Assembly: GCA_029207755.1 (NCBI GenBank)
Contig: JARCOQ010000012.1
Span: forward strand, 2,500,001-2,564,000
Length of the DNA stretch: 64,000 nt
Origin: Chamaea fasciata
Taxonomy: Eukaryota; Chordata; Aves; Passeriformes; Sylviidae
Direction: 5' to 3'
Every line of letters starts with the position of its first letter. Position 1 is the stretch's first letter. Positions 1 to 14,200 of this stretch are shown in pieces. The notes beneath the pieces are model-generated. The model searched no databases and had not been told where the DNA came from. It worked only from the letters and a program-made list of their open reading frames with translations. The position numbers and the translations under genes were made by a program.

Positions 1-3000
1 AATACAGAAGAAGATGTCTCACACAATACTATGAAGGAGGCAAAGAGATCATCTCTAACACAGGTCATCAAAGTCACGCTCCAAGAAACTTTTTTAAGCT
101 AGCTCCTGCCTCAGCACAGCTTCTCTCCATTAATGATACTCACACGAACACCAGCACTGCAGCACATCAAATATCTCATACACCCCAATTATTTATTTTC
201 ACAATATACAAGTATAGCAGAGCACCCTGCTCTTCCCATTCTACAGAGGGAAGATGACCACAAAATATTCCAGCTTGAAAAATTATTTTCAGAGTATTTG
301 TACATATTTTTTTACCCTTAACTCTCTTTTTGCCTGTTAATTTTCGTATCTAATTAGGTATCTTGCTGGTCTTGGGGCTAATCCTAGAAAGTTTTAAGTA
401 CATACACAGCTACTCCCCATACGGTTTTCTGGCAATGTATACAGTTGTAAATGTTACAGGGACTGCATGTCTTATAATGATAGGCCTTTCAGATAAGGAT
501 GTGTGAGAATATAATAACCACCACAAAATTATTACAAAACGCATCTAAGTAGACAAAATGAGTTTGTACTTGTACTTAAAAATTAAACCTACTTACTAAC
601 TCGCTTCTACAAACAGGTTCTTATCCCTCCTCCCCTCCACACCCACAGGAGAAGGAATTATGCATGAAACAGTCAAGGAAAAACTCAACTACCATCAAGT
701 GTGTGAGATTACTCTCACAGTTATATAATATTCAGTATTGTATGCTTTTTTCCCTGTTGATATTTCACACTGTCTCAAATACAATTGCTTAAAAAATGTA
801 TTACTTGCAGTAAATAGTTTAGAAAGAAATTTATGCATTTTGGAAAAGACTACTCAAGCAAAGTCCATCCTTTCCCACAAGGAGCACAAAGACAAAGCTC
901 AGATTTTAGGGTATTTCAAACACATTAGCCTTTAAACCACACAGCAAGCTATGTGTCAAATGTGCAGTCACTCTCCATTCCTCGGGCTGTTTCTAAGAAA
1001 TAGCTTAGGATTCTTCTCGGAAAAAACCCCTGCATTTGCGTTGACTCCTGGATGAAATACCACTTCCAAAAAAGCGTGAGATGTCTTGAGCTGTGCCAAC
1101 ACAGACCCAGCAGAGGACACAGCTCCTTCCACATGCAGTCAGGGTCCTGCTCCCCTCACTTCATCCTCCATCAGACAGAGCAGCTTTTATTATCAGTTAA
1201 TTCCTACCAACCTCATCCACAGCGGTTTTGGTGTCTAACACACCCCCCAAAGTCCAAATAAAAAAGAGGCAGCAATAGTTTTTCTACAAAATGCTCCCAT
1301 CTGTGCCTTCAGCTCTTGAACCTATCCTCAGTATACATAAGGATATACATAGTTGGGACCGATTTTCCTCTGGTTTTTATTTTACATTCATAGTAAACGG
1401 GATGCTCAGCTGTTTCTTCACCACCACGAGCGTCTCACTCCTTGCCTGCATATCTAAATATTGCTCAGCAGCCATCTAGGTTACGCTGCTGCTGGAGCAC
1501 CAGCCCGCGATGCAGCTTCCCAGAGGGTGCACGCTGGCTCGCTCCGTTAGGTGAGGACACCGAGCAGTTACACAGTGTTTTATTTTAAAATGCTGTACAA
1601 GCATTAACTAATCTGCCCAGTGCCCTGCGAGGGAGGTGAGTATAACTCTCTCCTATTTCACAGATGAAGAAACAGACAGTTTAAGCGATTTGCCCCAGGC
1701 CACACAGCGCGGCGGCAGCGGACAGCTGGGATTACCGCGACGCTCCGGGCCCGCGTCCCCAGCCAGCCCGTCAGGCTGCTCACACCTCCCTGTCAGGGGA
1801 AAACCAAGGTTCCTGCCTGCCCAAAGCAGAGACCTTCCCTTGCTCAGGCCCCTCAGCAAAGATGGGGTCTCCTGGAAAAAGGCTCACGCACCTAACCACG
1901 GGGCAAGCTCAGGGTCTCGTGTTTTGAACTTGCCCCTGCACTTGCTAAAAGCCTCCAACGGAATTCACTGAATTTTGGAACACGCAGGAACTAGCGAGGA
2001 ACAAGTCACCACAAACTACAGGGGTTTTTATTAATTGAGACCCCCATAAAAATACTGCTAGAATAAGAGAGGCTCCACAGTCTCCTCCTCTTACTACCCC
2101 GTGGTTTAAGCTTCTTAGAGCCTTTTAAGACGGATTGAACCAGAGGCTGTTGTCCAACTTTGTCACATCCAATAATCTGAGCAAAGTCTGACATGGCTTT
2201 CAGGTGAACCCGTGAAGTTCCTATTTTCATGTCCCAGCTAAACCACTTGGAAAGATAGTGCAGTGCCACAGCTCCCCGAAGCCTCTAGGACTGTTCTCCT
2301 GGACTACCCCAAGGAAAAGGTATTCGAACCAGGAATCACGATAAGTAGATTTCCTCTGCACAGCAGCCTTTCATATTTACAGGCAGCAAGATTTCTTTAC
2401 ATTTGAGATCATTCTTTCCCAGCTCCTTCATTAGTCTGAAAGGACTTGACTGGATTCCCTTATACCATGATTAGTCATTTTTAAGAAGCAGCCCTCTGCT
2501 TGCTACAAATACACTGGCAGAGGAAAAAAATAATTGGGGAACACATTTCATATTGTTGAAATGAAGTCCAGCGCAGCCAGATTTTACACGACATGACAAC
2601 GTACTAATGCCAAACTGACACAAATTCTCATCTATGCGTTTTGGCTTTAATGGGTTAATTAGCTTGGCTGGATACAAATTTTAATTATCTGAGTTTGACA
2701 TTAATGTCCTTGGAGTGTTGTCTATAAGGATTTGGGGAATCATAGACATTATTTTAGTTACTTCTGGAAACTGTGTGTTACACTGGGATTTAAATAGTAA
2801 GAACAGACAAGAATAGTGAGAACAGGTTGATCTATTTTGAAAAGTCAGACTTTGTGAAACAGGACAAACTGAAACAAAGCTGAAGCCTAATGTACCTGGT
2901 GTTTGGGGGAGTCTCATGGATATAACAGAGGAAATGATCTCCTTTAAGGATAGGTGACAGGACAGAAATTTTAGTTTAAGCGTAACAAAGAATTCTGTAT

Positions 3001-6000
3001 GCAATTAAGATTTAGAGTAAAGATCTTCTTGCTTTGTAACACAGTTTCTCATGTAGAAGATAACCAGTCTTAAACACAGTTATTTATACACAGTATTGAT
3101 ACAGGCCAGGAACAACCACCTACCCCAGTCACTGAGAGTGGCTCAGTTCCTCCAGAGAGAAAACCAGGACACACAACCTGAAGGCAGAACCTCAGTAATT
3201 CATACTCTCAACATGGCAATTATGGGTACTTTAAGTGCATTATTTATTTTCTTACTTTATAGTGTCTGCATAAGTAGATCAATCACCAGAGGATTTTTGA
3301 ATGTATTTTCAATAAATATATATTTAATCAGCAACAGAATTTTTTGTAGCCAATACTTTTCCAACAAACAATCACTTGAAACAACTAAGAAAAAAGAAAG
3401 CAGCATCTACTAGAAGCTTTTCAAAACACCCTTCTCTGGTCTTCTATTCTTTTCTGTTCATTTTTCTAGAAATGGATTTAAGAGTGAAAAGAGAATTCTG
3501 ATGATTTTTTGTACATATGGATTTAAGCTCTCTTTTTGCTTGCAACAAGACATGTAAATTCATTCCTTCTAAAAGCAATTGCACCAGTTCTTTAAAATGC
3601 AACGCAACCCTTTGTGCAGTAGCTTTTCACCCTTTAAAGACAATCTTCATTCTGTTTTCCATGTTCCCTTGGTACCAAAACCAAAGTCATTTGGATTTTC
3701 TTCTGTAAAAATTTGTACAGGCAATTTGGCTTTAGGAACACTAAGTAAATGCAATGCATTTCTCTTTTAGGTTCACACACCTAAGTAATTGCTAGAATTA
3801 TCTGAATACATTTGAATTCCTCCTAAACGAAGGAGGGTGGCATTCAGACAACTCCTCTGTTGCCCAGTAAGAATCATAAAAAAGGTAGGGGCGTATTTGA
3901 ATCACAGTATGTAACTTACAGAAAGGAGTCTATTCTCCTTACTTTGTTCCAGTGTGTTCTGGTTAAAATACCCAGACTGTGGTCCTGTGAGGAGCCAAAC
4001 ACCTCCTGGGAACTGCAGACCAAATTTAGAGCACTTAGCACTGCGTCGAATCAGCTCCTAACTGAACAAGGGTAAGGAAGGAACTGAGGGAGGTTATCAA
4101 ACTAAGAAGTGATAATCACAAAAAATGGTAAAAAAAAATTTTAAAAGCACAGCAGAACACAATTCTCTGTTGTGTAGAAAAAGAGCAGAAAAATGTATTT
4201 TTTTTTAATATAAAAAAAGCAAAAGCTGAATCCTGTTGTAGCATTGCCTACACATTTTGTTCTTAACCCCAAAAACTGTGAGTAGACCAGTTAGTGTTAC
4301 ATTATTTAGAGTATCAGGGAAGATATTTTTACCCTTGGATAAAACATTAAAACCTCTAAAGACCTCACTCATTCACAGATGGGAAATGGAAAGCCTTCCT
4401 ATCATGTATTTTGGAGACAAAACCTTTTTTTTCTGGAAATGCTGATAAGGAACAAATTCAAACTGGTCCTCATCCACCCGGATCATCTCATTAAAACAAT
4501 GGTATCTTTTAATGCTGTATCCTGAGCTATCGGTCAATTTTGATTGACACAAATATTTGTATTAGGGGTTACACACTGCAATTTACAATTGGGGACTATC
4601 ACAATACTGTATGTTAATGTAATCAGTATTTTCATTTCATGAATTCATTTGCAGCATGACACTGCAAGGGTATTCTTACATATACTGAAGACAATTGTTA
4701 AGTAGTTCAACAATTCTCCTTTAAGTGGGATTTTTTTTTTATCTGATAAATTTTTAACACAATAAAACCACTCCTAGTTCTGTGTGCATGTTTTAATTTC
4801 CCACCTTTTAAAATGTTTAGACACTTGGAATACCTAGCATACTGAATTAATCCACAAATATTTACAAGAAAAATCTATTTAATTTCTTTCTATAGTAACT
4901 ACCACAGGGACTATTGTAATGAAAAATTTCCCATCTTAAAGAATTAATGCGATTACTGATATAGAAAAGAAATGTAATTTATATCATCACAAACACGTAA
5001 AAGATATAATCCCATATTCACAAAAAGAATCTTTATTCCCTCTTTGAATCCTGAGACAATACAGTCTTGCCTTGAGGAGAAGAGAAATATTATGAAGTAC
5101 CTTAAGCAAGATAATTGTAGGAGAAAAAAAGTACAATTGCATTATTGTTGTGCTAAACTGTGACATACTTAAAAAGCTAATTTCTTTTATTTTAATGGAA
5201 TTTGGTGTGCATATCCTCTAATCTACTTCAGTATTTCTTCACATTTTTACACACAAACACATGTGTGAAGTGTTTCCCATTATCTGTATTACCTGGTTTA
5301 ACAAACTGCAATGAATGTAAAACAATTAAAAATATACTTGGCAATTCTATAAACTTCGCTCTATTTATTAACTATTTTGGAACTAACTATCTAGAATGTC
5401 ACAAAAAATGCACAGCAAAATAAAGACCTACTGCAACTCAAATATTATTCAAGAAGACACAATCAATATTTGATGAAAAACTAACATTTGACATGAGTGA
5501 CTGTCCCAAATTTTACCAAATACATTTCAACCAATCACAGTGCTGAACAATTTGCATCTAAATCAAAAGCTAAGCAAACAGAAATGTATCCCCAAAATAG
5601 GGCTTTCTACAGCTATGTCAGCTAAAGTGCATTTAAAATTCAGTACAGTCACCCTTCAATTATTCCTTTCAATTAAATTAACTTTAACCAAGATATTAAT
5701 CTACTGTGGCTGGGCATTTCTCTATTCCACAGAAGCAAACATTTTTTCACTCATTCTCCTTTAAAAAGCAAATTTAACAAAACTAGTAAGACAAAAAGGA
5801 TGACCTAATTAGTACTAAGTAATATTTAAAGCTTTTATATATAGTACGCTCCTGTTGCTACCCCTAACTTCCAAGGCTTTATATTCACTGATATTGTTTG
5901 ATTTATCTGGCACTACTGCTGCTGAAGCATGCAAATTCCCATCCTCCAGTCCTGTATGCACCCAACACACACTAAAGAAGTCAAACTGTAAAGAAAATGT

Positions 6001-8796
6001 CCTGTGAGCTTTGACTAAATGACCTGTTAGGCACTGGGGTGCTCGAGGGGCAGCAGGGACAGCCCTGGTGACCAGAGGTCTCCAACACACAGACCCACAC
6101 ATGAGCCAAAGGCAAGAAGGGAAACTCCCCAGAACCAGCAAGGAAGAACACTCAAAACTGTTCCAGGAATCTCTAACCCTTTCCTACCTGATAGACAGCC
6201 CTCCTAGAAAACTTGAACCCTGAACAGATGCTCTCCCACTCTTCACCACTCAGCAGAGACACAAGAGATGACATGCAATGAAAATATCCTGCATTTATTT
6301 TCTTATAGTCCTAACTCCTGTTAAAGCACTGAATTACTAGGGTTGTACCAAGTAAGTTTGTTCCAGTTAGCTGAACGTACCTGACCAGTTAGTTATGAAA
6401 AAAACACCCATCTAAATTAAACAGAGTAATATTGGATAAAAAAATGTAGGTCACTAAAGAAACAAACCATCAACAAATATAGCCAGGTTTATTTCAGCAT
6501 GAGCCTCTCTTTGCTCTGTTCAGACCCCAATTCCTATACATCAAAGCCTTTAAGCACACACTGGCCTTAAACACATGCTTAAAAAAGCTTTGTCCCGTTA
6601 GGACCTTCTGCCTGGCACGCAGGACGTTGGGGACTGCTAGCAGTGTAATCCCCTGCAGTGAGCCTGCCCTCCTTTCCAGTGTGTGTGTGACCTACTCTTG
6701 GAATTTATGTCCAAAACAAAAAGATTATGTACAAAAAATCAAACCGCGTTGTGTCAATGTGATGATAATGCCCAGTACACACCACCCTGTACACCTCGCT
6801 CCCAACGTGCCACTGAAAGCAGAAGTCACACCTGTGGAAGTAACTACACTGCAATAAACACACAACAGAGACTTTAAACTAATACTTGCCAAACATCAGT
6901 CTTGCAAATTTGTGCCACAAGCAGCCAATTCCTATTACATAGCAATGGCCTACAGGTCTTTCACATATGTAACTTTTGTCCTTAGAACAAACTAACAAAA
7001 TCTCCAATGTTCTTCTCTAAGCTGCATTCATTTAGCATGAAAATGGTTTAAAGAGTTTAAGTCAGTTGTATTTTTTAAGGGGGAAAAGTGTATCTTGGAA
7101 AGAAGAAACCTTTTTCCAGAATCCTATGTACTAATATGTTTTGCACCATCTGAAACTGAGAACAGTCCCTAAAAAAAAAAAGTTTTTAGTTAATACCAGT
7201 GTTTTGGAGCCTCCCACTGGCAGCCATCACACAGCTGAAGTGAACTATCAGCTGAATGGAGGGTTTATATCAGGCATCAATGACTATTTTGCTTTGAAGG
7301 AAATTAGTATTTCTGAGTTCGTATTTTAAATGCGATTTAAAAGATCATAAAGGAAAGAATTCAGCATTTATTGTGTGTCTCCCAGCAGACTACTTAATGT
7401 TCAAACATCTACGATGCAAAGGTCAAATGATTTCACTGAATGTAACGGTGACAAAAGTATTCTGCACCACTAAAAAAAAGTATCAGATGATCAAGGAAAA
7501 AGATCTGGACCTGAGATCTCACAAGAGTCACAATAAATAATGTAGATTCAGTTCAGTAAGAAAGAAAATTGCAAAGTTGTGTCAGGAGAAGCAGATTAAG
7601 AAAGATAATAGATAAAATACAAATTGCATACGTTTGGCAATGCTCTTCATAAATGAGTATTTTAAAGTAATACAGCAAATGAATTGTTATAAAAAAACCC
7701 TCAACCCTTTTTACATAAATACTGCCTGCACAGAATTGGAGAAAAAAAAAAGCTTATTCAGATGGGGAACCTCTAGGGTATTCAGCTGCAGGCAGCAACA
7801 TGGATAGCTACAGTCAAACAAAAATCCAGTGTAAATAGTTGTGGTAGGTGTAATATACACAGGGCAAAGCTGCAGTGAGCACCCACTGAGGAACAGGACA
7901 GGTGACAGGTAAAAGAGTGTTAAAAAAAAAAAAACAACTCCAATGCTTGTCTGAAGCAAACAACAAGGACTAATAAGCATCAATTTACTTTCCATTTTGT
8001 TGTGCTTTTTCTTCCTTGACATTTACATCAAATATTTTAGGTTCTCCTTCCTTCTAACATAAACAAGTTCCAAAGTGCACCAGGCGCAGCTCCTGCCCTG
8101 GTCCTGGCTCTTTAAAGCCAAGATCTCAACGGCAGCTACAAAGAGCTGGAAACCAACCCAGGAATTGCCCCCATGATGTGTTTCTATGTAAGATAAATTT
8201 TGTGGTGATCAAAATTCACTGCATCTGGGGAGATCCAGAAGATCCAGAAGATCATTCCACACCAAAGGAACGTCAAGTGCAGGAGGCAGAAATGCAGCTG
8301 AGCATCAAGTATAAAAACCAACAAGCAAGAGTAAAGTATGTGTAGAAAGAGGGGGAAAAAAATGGAAAACTACATAGCCCAAGAAAAGAAAAAAAATCAC
8401 CAAAAGAAAACAACAAAACAACAACCAAAACAGAGGACAAGACAGCATAGAAATAAGAATCAAGACAAGGGAACAAAATACAGGGAATAAGGTAACTAAG
8501 AACAAAAGCATAAGGCAGTATCCACTTTCTGGAAGACAACACAGCATTTGTCACATTAAAAAAAGTGAAAGGGGGTTTTTACTTCGGTTTCTTTTTCTAA
8601 TTAGACATATCCAATCAAGTCTCAAGCAAGGATGGAAGATAAGGTGCTAAACTAATATTACATCTGAACAGGAATTCTGTTTGTGAGCTCACAAAAAGAA
8701 AAAAAAAAAGAGAAAAGCATAGATATCACTGATTTCATGTATTAATACAAAGATACATAATTTTAACTGTTAAATTATGTTCAGAAACATACATAC
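1..8796 (-). other. URI1: URI1 intron 4 (incomplete)
   Basis: AT-rich sequence below the exon 4 donor, continuing past the window edge. I searched by eye for the next URI1 segment (VRKTIDDLKK...EFTEDLQKMSD) on the minus strand and did not find it. The only recognisable insert is a MIR-like SINE at about 1,588-1,738. The rest is ordinary intron with short A and T runs and stop codons in all frames. The small open frames here, all under about 110 codons, show no family resemblance. Confidence 0.8.
1588..1738 (-). repeat. MIR/CORE-SINE-like ancient SINE, minus orientation
   Basis: The plus strand shows the reverse complement of the MIR core in the right order: a 'gcattaactaat' segment, then 'tatttcacagatgaagaaac', then 'gatttgccccaggccacaca', then 'ggacagctgggatt'. 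These match the antisense of the MIR 'gacctTGGGCAAgt...TCATCTGTAAAATGGGG' block. The copy is strongly diverged and partial. MIR-type elements are old amniote SINEs and occur sparsely in birds. Confidence 0.7.
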
Positions 8797-8932
8797 GTTT
8801 TTTTCTGTGCTCAACCAGCTCAATAGCCTGCTTTGCTGAGCATTTTGAAAACCAGTTGTCCCCCAGCAGAACAGTGATCTCATTGGTGTGGACAAGCTTT
8901 CCTGGCATGAAGGCAAGAGGACCAAAAGGTAC
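8797..8932 (-). CDS. URI1: URI1 coding exon 4 (residues 64-108, prefoldin core)
   Basis: A 136-nt exon on the minus strand between ...GTCTTTGACAG and GTATGT. It codes 45 residues, VPFGPLAFMPGKL, VHTNEITVLLGDNWF, SKCSAKQAIELVEHRKK, plus the first base of codon 109 (His expected). It is nearly identical to human URI1 as I remember it; the differences are conservative, such as Leu for Phe after VPFGP and Ile for Val after HTNE. In prefoldin alpha-type proteins this segment forms the beta hairpins of the barrel that holds the hexamer together, followed by the start of the second helix. The next human residues (VRKTIDDLKK) were not found at lower coordinates, so exon 5 lies outside the window. Confidence 0.97.
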
Positions 8933-11212
8933 CTGTCAAAGACACAGACAGCACTAATGAAAATAAAACTTAGGCAGTCATACATGTCTTAGTTCTTTAA
9001 AAACGCCAAACACAGATTCTAAAAAAATAAAAATTTAACAGCAGCTATTTAGTGACTAACCCATCATAAATATTCAAATGACCAGATCCATTTGTATTTA
9101 GTACTGTACTTACAAAATCTGAAAACTTGAATTGCAGATGACACAAAACTACAGTACAGCTGAATGTTCACTTTGAAAACAAATTCACTTCCTCTGACCA
9201 TATAAACCTTGATAATACAAATTGAGTTATATGCAGACTACATAATTTCCTAATAAAAACCAGATTAGCTTTGCTAAAAATTTCAATAGGTATGATGAAC
9301 CCAAAGATGAGCTTCTCTTTTCAGAATCTGTCTTGCTAATTGTAAGCACCCAGAAACTCCAGTGTAAGACATTGGGGCTCCCAGCAGGACCACAGACAAG
9401 TGTTTAATCTCACTTTGCTGGGTCATTCACCAGGCTGCAAACCTCAACCTGCCAGGGATGCTCCACATGCAACTCTCACCCTCTAACTGCTCTCTAGGCA
9501 CAAGGACAACAGGTAAAAGCAGGACACTTCAGGCAGGGGTACAGAGGTGACAAACACATTTTAGAACTTTACATCTGCTTCCTAAAACGTGAATCCCCAT
9601 TTTAACATGCATTGCAACATCAAGGACACTGGTTTTATAATTTACGACATCTTCTACTGCTCAAATTTTACAGGCAGTGCTTGGGCAAGTCCTCTGGGTG
9701 AGGAGAAGCCTTGGCCACCCCTACTCCTGTCCCCTGCAGCAGCCCTGGCACCGTGACCCCCAGGCCCACTGCCACCTGCCTGGATGCCTGCAGGTTTCAA
9801 TTGTGAAGAAATTAGGACACCCAAATCAAATGAGATCTAAAATGGAGGTGGCATAAAGATAAGAACCACATCCACATCGAGTCTCTCCCTTTTTAGGGTA
9901 AAAAGAGATCCATCTCAGAGTGTTTGTATCAGCTCCCTCTACTTTACTCTTCTGCCTTCTTCCTCAGCACAGCCACGTGCTTTCTCATTTTGTTTGTTCT
10001 GAAGCAGAGCACTTGGCCTAGTGGATCTGTCTTCTTGGAAAGCAATCTTCCCTCTCTTCATCCCCACAAGTGTCCCAGTGCTGGAAACAGTTGTCCAGCA
10101 GGCAGGACCCTGACATTAAAACTACGCAGAATGTGCTTTTCCTACACGTGTGCCCTCCCTGACTTGATTTTAAAGTAGCAGACTGCACGAGTGGCCTGTT
10201 CATTCTCCCCCTAAAATGATGAAAGCAAAATTAAAAGCATATGAAAATATTTCGATAACAGGATAGGAACTGTTTCTATACATCTAAAGTAACAGATGGG
10301 AACTAACATCGCTGCTTCAACTAAGAGTAAGCCTTATATCTAGCTTTCTTTCAGAAACATGGGAGTTTCTATGCTTCAAAACAACACAATTCTTATGCTT
10401 TACATCACGTGGCCACACATACACACGCGATAAATGGACTACACACATAAAATCCAGAGCTGTATCACTAGCAGAGCAAAGGGAAACCCTCCCTTTTCCC
10501 ACATGGTGAAGTGTACCCCAACACTGTCTTACTAAGAACCCAACTCTGCATCTGAGCCAGGCTGCCAAGGGAAGGCAGAAGTCAGGCACCGAGTGCTGAA
10601 ATCAGCCACTCAGTTATGTGCAGTACAACTTCCCTGCCTTCAAGGATGCATTTGGAGTTGAACCTGAGAAGGGAAGAAGAGAAAAAGAAGCCAATTTTTT
10701 CAAAGTTTTGGTAAGCGCACGCCGACATGGCAAATTTTACACAGAGAGCTGTGCAGTTGTTAGGGAAGATTCAGAGCCCCAGAAAAGATTGCTATGTCAA
10801 TGGGAAGATTGGTGGAACAAAAATTAGCAGCACCTTTTTATGTAAAAATCAATGTTCTGGGGTTTATTTCCATGAATCAGGAAATACTACAGCCACTTTC
10901 TTCTCAGGAAATGACTAAGTACCGTAATTCAGTCATAATTATAGTTTTCTATACAATAGATTTACATATCAAACATGTCAGGTTTTGTGTTAAGCATTTA
11001 TGCCATCAGCTTTCAGTTGTCAGTAACACTGCAATTTATAATGGATTTCAAAGAAAAGAGAAAGAAACAAAAGCAAAGGTTTAATTATTATCATAATAAA
11101 TGTAACATTACTAAGTACTGGCAACCTGACTAACACCTCACCCCCAGTGCAGGCAGCCCAGGTTTTAACAGTTTTAACCCATTTTCTTGTGTGACCTTTG
11201 CCATGCACATAC
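8933..11212 (-). other. URI1: URI1 intron 3
   Basis: This 2.3-kb intron lies between exons 3 and 4 on the minus strand, with GTATGT at its 5' end and TTTGACAG at its 3' end. It separates two codons cleanly (phase 0). I see no repeat family, RNA gene or extra exon in it. Confidence 0.93.
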
Positions 11213-11291
11213 CATGATATCGTAGGACAGCTTGTCAGGCAATGTCTGGAGTCGTTCCTGAAGAGCCTCATAATCACTCTCCACCTTCTTC
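11213..11291 (-). CDS. URI1: URI1 coding exon 3 (residues 37-63)
   Basis: A 79-nt exon on the minus strand, bounded by ...TTTGTCAACAG and GTATGT. Its first base completes the split Trp codon, then 26 codons run from KKVESDYEALQERL through QTLPDKLSYDIM. This matches human KKVDNDYNALRERL...LPDKLSYNIM. It forms the end of the first coiled-coil helix and the turn into the prefoldin beta-hairpin region. It ends in phase 0, directly joining exon 4 at VPFGP. The acceptor has only a modest pyrimidine tract, and an alternative AG lies about 32 bases upstream; using that AG is not supported by homology. Confidence 0.96.
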
Positions 11292-14200
11292 CTGTTGACA
11301 AATTCAAGTTGATTCAATTTCACAGCTAAAGTAAAGAGTTAATGGTTTTCTGCTAGTAAATCAAAAACACACCAAAAATACAGAAAAATGAACTGTTTTA
11401 CTCTAACACATCCAGCTGGTAGATTAATAACGCATTTATAAAAGACATGGGATGACAAACATAATAGCTAGATTATTTTCTAATAATGTGTATTAAGATA
11501 GGTACATGATTATTTTAGATTGTGCATGTCTCATTCAGAATTAGAATTTTTCACGGTGCAAAGAAGCAGTTCTTTCACTAGGATTTGGAGTATCTCACTC
11601 CATGTTCAAGTCCAAGTTATAACACCACCAATATTTACAAAAAGAACTGAAAATCCAGTTTATGCTTTGTAAGAGGCAAATTCTTCACACTATCATTTGT
11701 AATACAGAGCTCACATACTGACCTTGGTTTGAGCTGACATAAATGAGCAAAATTTTAATTAATTCCGATTTTCCCATGAACTTCAAGAGTCAACACTCCT
11801 GAAAGATGGCTCAACCACCAGGATTCTGTCCCATCTTCAAGCCCAGATGAGGGACAAGCATCCTTTCTGATACCTCACTATCTAAATTGTAAATAAGGCC
11901 CATACTACATGTTGCTACCCAGGAGAGAAATGGTTTGGTGAGCTGGGACAAGGTTTCCATTCCCATGGCAGACACCTGGCTTTTCACAGGACTTTGCTAG
12001 AAACAGCATTTCAGTGGCTGCAGGGATTTTACTCTGTGTGCAAAACAAGCAACTACACTCCCTCTAAAAAAGCCTTCTTTTGTAAAGGCATTCTTACATT
12101 TGTCTGGGAAAAGTCCTTTAATGGACCCCTACCATTCTAAAGGTGGTCAGAAATCAGCTCCTGCGTGAAGTACCTGGCATATAAATGTCAGGTTTGATGA
12201 TATTGTTTACTTGTACTTCAAAACAATAAACATATATAAGGTAGTAAATTGTGCAATAAAAGGCATCTGAAAGCTCAGAGCAGCACACTTAACAACGCTG
12301 ACCCAAGATGCAAATTACAGGTTTTCTGAGGGTGGTTCAGGAAAGCAATCTATAAATGTGCTGAAAAATGAATGTCATAGTTGATAACACAACTCTCAAA
12401 ATATTACCATTGATTTTCTTAGATTCATAAGCAGAGTGAAATCTTTTTCGGCATTCATTATGAAAAATTATCTGATCCTCTTATGTTTTGACTCACTTGC
12501 TTCACACTTAAACATTGCTGTAACCACCCTACTTTAAGTTGTTGAACTCATCCTGAAAAAAAGAATTAAGGTTTTTAGCCACTTGGACATTAAAACCATA
12601 TTCCACATAACTGATTTACAAAAGCAGCTTGCCGCTGCTTTGCTCTGACAGCAGATTTCTCCCAGACATTTTAGGCAAGTCTTTCTGTCCGTTGCCCACA
12701 TAAGAGTGAAAACATAATTCACTTCCTTCAAAGAGGAAGGACAAACTCATGAATCTTAGCAAAATGCACTGAGATGTTTAGGGGGAGGAAGGAATATAAT
12801 GAAAACTTGGTGTCAACAATAACAATCAATTACTTAACGCTATTTACAGAACCCAGCCTTCGCCTCGGAGAGATCTGGACTTGAGAAATGGACTCCAAGC
12901 AGCCACTGAAAAACAAGGCCCAGCACACGTCTCAAACACAGGAAAGGACTCCATGGGAAGAGCCTGGCATGAAAATCCCCCTCTCACAGCAGGATTAAAC
13001 ATTCCCATCGTTTCATGGCTGCAAGTCACTCAACATTTCTTCATTAACCTGAAAAGAAGTCACTGTCTTTGAGGTCTGACTGCAGCGTGTTACTGAATAA
13101 TCTGATCAGGGGCCAGGAGAAATCACTTGCCACAGAAGCTGTGCTACTGCAGAAGCAAAGCACCCTGCTTTTTGTACTGGGACTGCCGCCCTTTGCCGAG
13201 CAAACCTCCACCATGGCAGTCTCTAAAAGTGGGGTCACATCCTGGACCGGGCCATGCAGAGAAAGAAAATTTTAATTGATCCTTTTAAATAATTAGCTTA
13301 AAGCAGCATTACTTAGGGGGAGGAAGTTCCCTCTTCATGTACAGCTGATGTTTTCACACGCCCTGGGGTGTGCCAGTGCTACACCCTGCCACAACAGGCA
13401 ATGAAGAACCAAAGGGAACAGGGAGGAAAAACCCTGGGACTCCAGCTATGAACATGCCCCTAGAAGGAGAAATGCATGTCTAGTTATTAATCCCACACCC
13501 AACCCATTACTGAATTCATGGCTTTAGAAATATACTTCAAAAAGTGCACTGAAAAATGGAAAAGAAAATAATTTAATGGAAATATATTGAAGCTGAGCAT
13601 TTTAAAACCCTATTGTTATTCACCCAATTCTATTTAACATTCTTCTGTGTCAGTGACTACTTAAAAGGTCTTATATGAACAAATTATTCAGTTGAAACAA
13701 GAGCACTCGGCTCTTGCACAATCAGGTTTTAAATAAGAGTACTAAATTTTAATTTTTTTGTTAATGAAGTAAAGATTGTATGGATGCTATACAAACTGCT
13801 TTTCTATGTAGAAGAAATCAGTAAGGCGTTTTTTTTTTCATTAGAGGCTCTGTGCCCAAAACCCCCAAGTTCACGGAGTCATTGCCAGAGTTTGCATAAA
13901 AGCAAACACAGGAGCAACTCCTTCTTCCACAGCCAAGAGTCCCAGGTCACTCCACAAACCTCACCCACTGCAAAAAGGAAAATTACTGTCACAATTTTCC
14001 AAACTTTTAAAAAATCTGCTCAAATTTTACAGCTTTCTGTCAAATAGTTTATTTCTGAAAAAAAATAAACTGTCTCTAAGTGGAAGAACGCACATGCAGA
14101 ATTTCACCTGGGAGCCAGTAGGCACAGCCACTGCAAAGCTCCTGAGAAAGTGTAGGAGCTGGAGATATTCTGCCTGCCTTCACCACAGCAGCACCAGTAG

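Noticed and set aside
8770..8985. 71-codon minus-strand open frame overlapping URI1 exon 4
   Set aside because: Wrong frame relative to URI1 and it runs through both splice sites.
11020..11307. 95-codon minus-strand open frame overlapping URI1 exon 3
   Set aside because: It reads the exon in the wrong frame; the true frame is fixed by the split Trp codon and URI1 homology.
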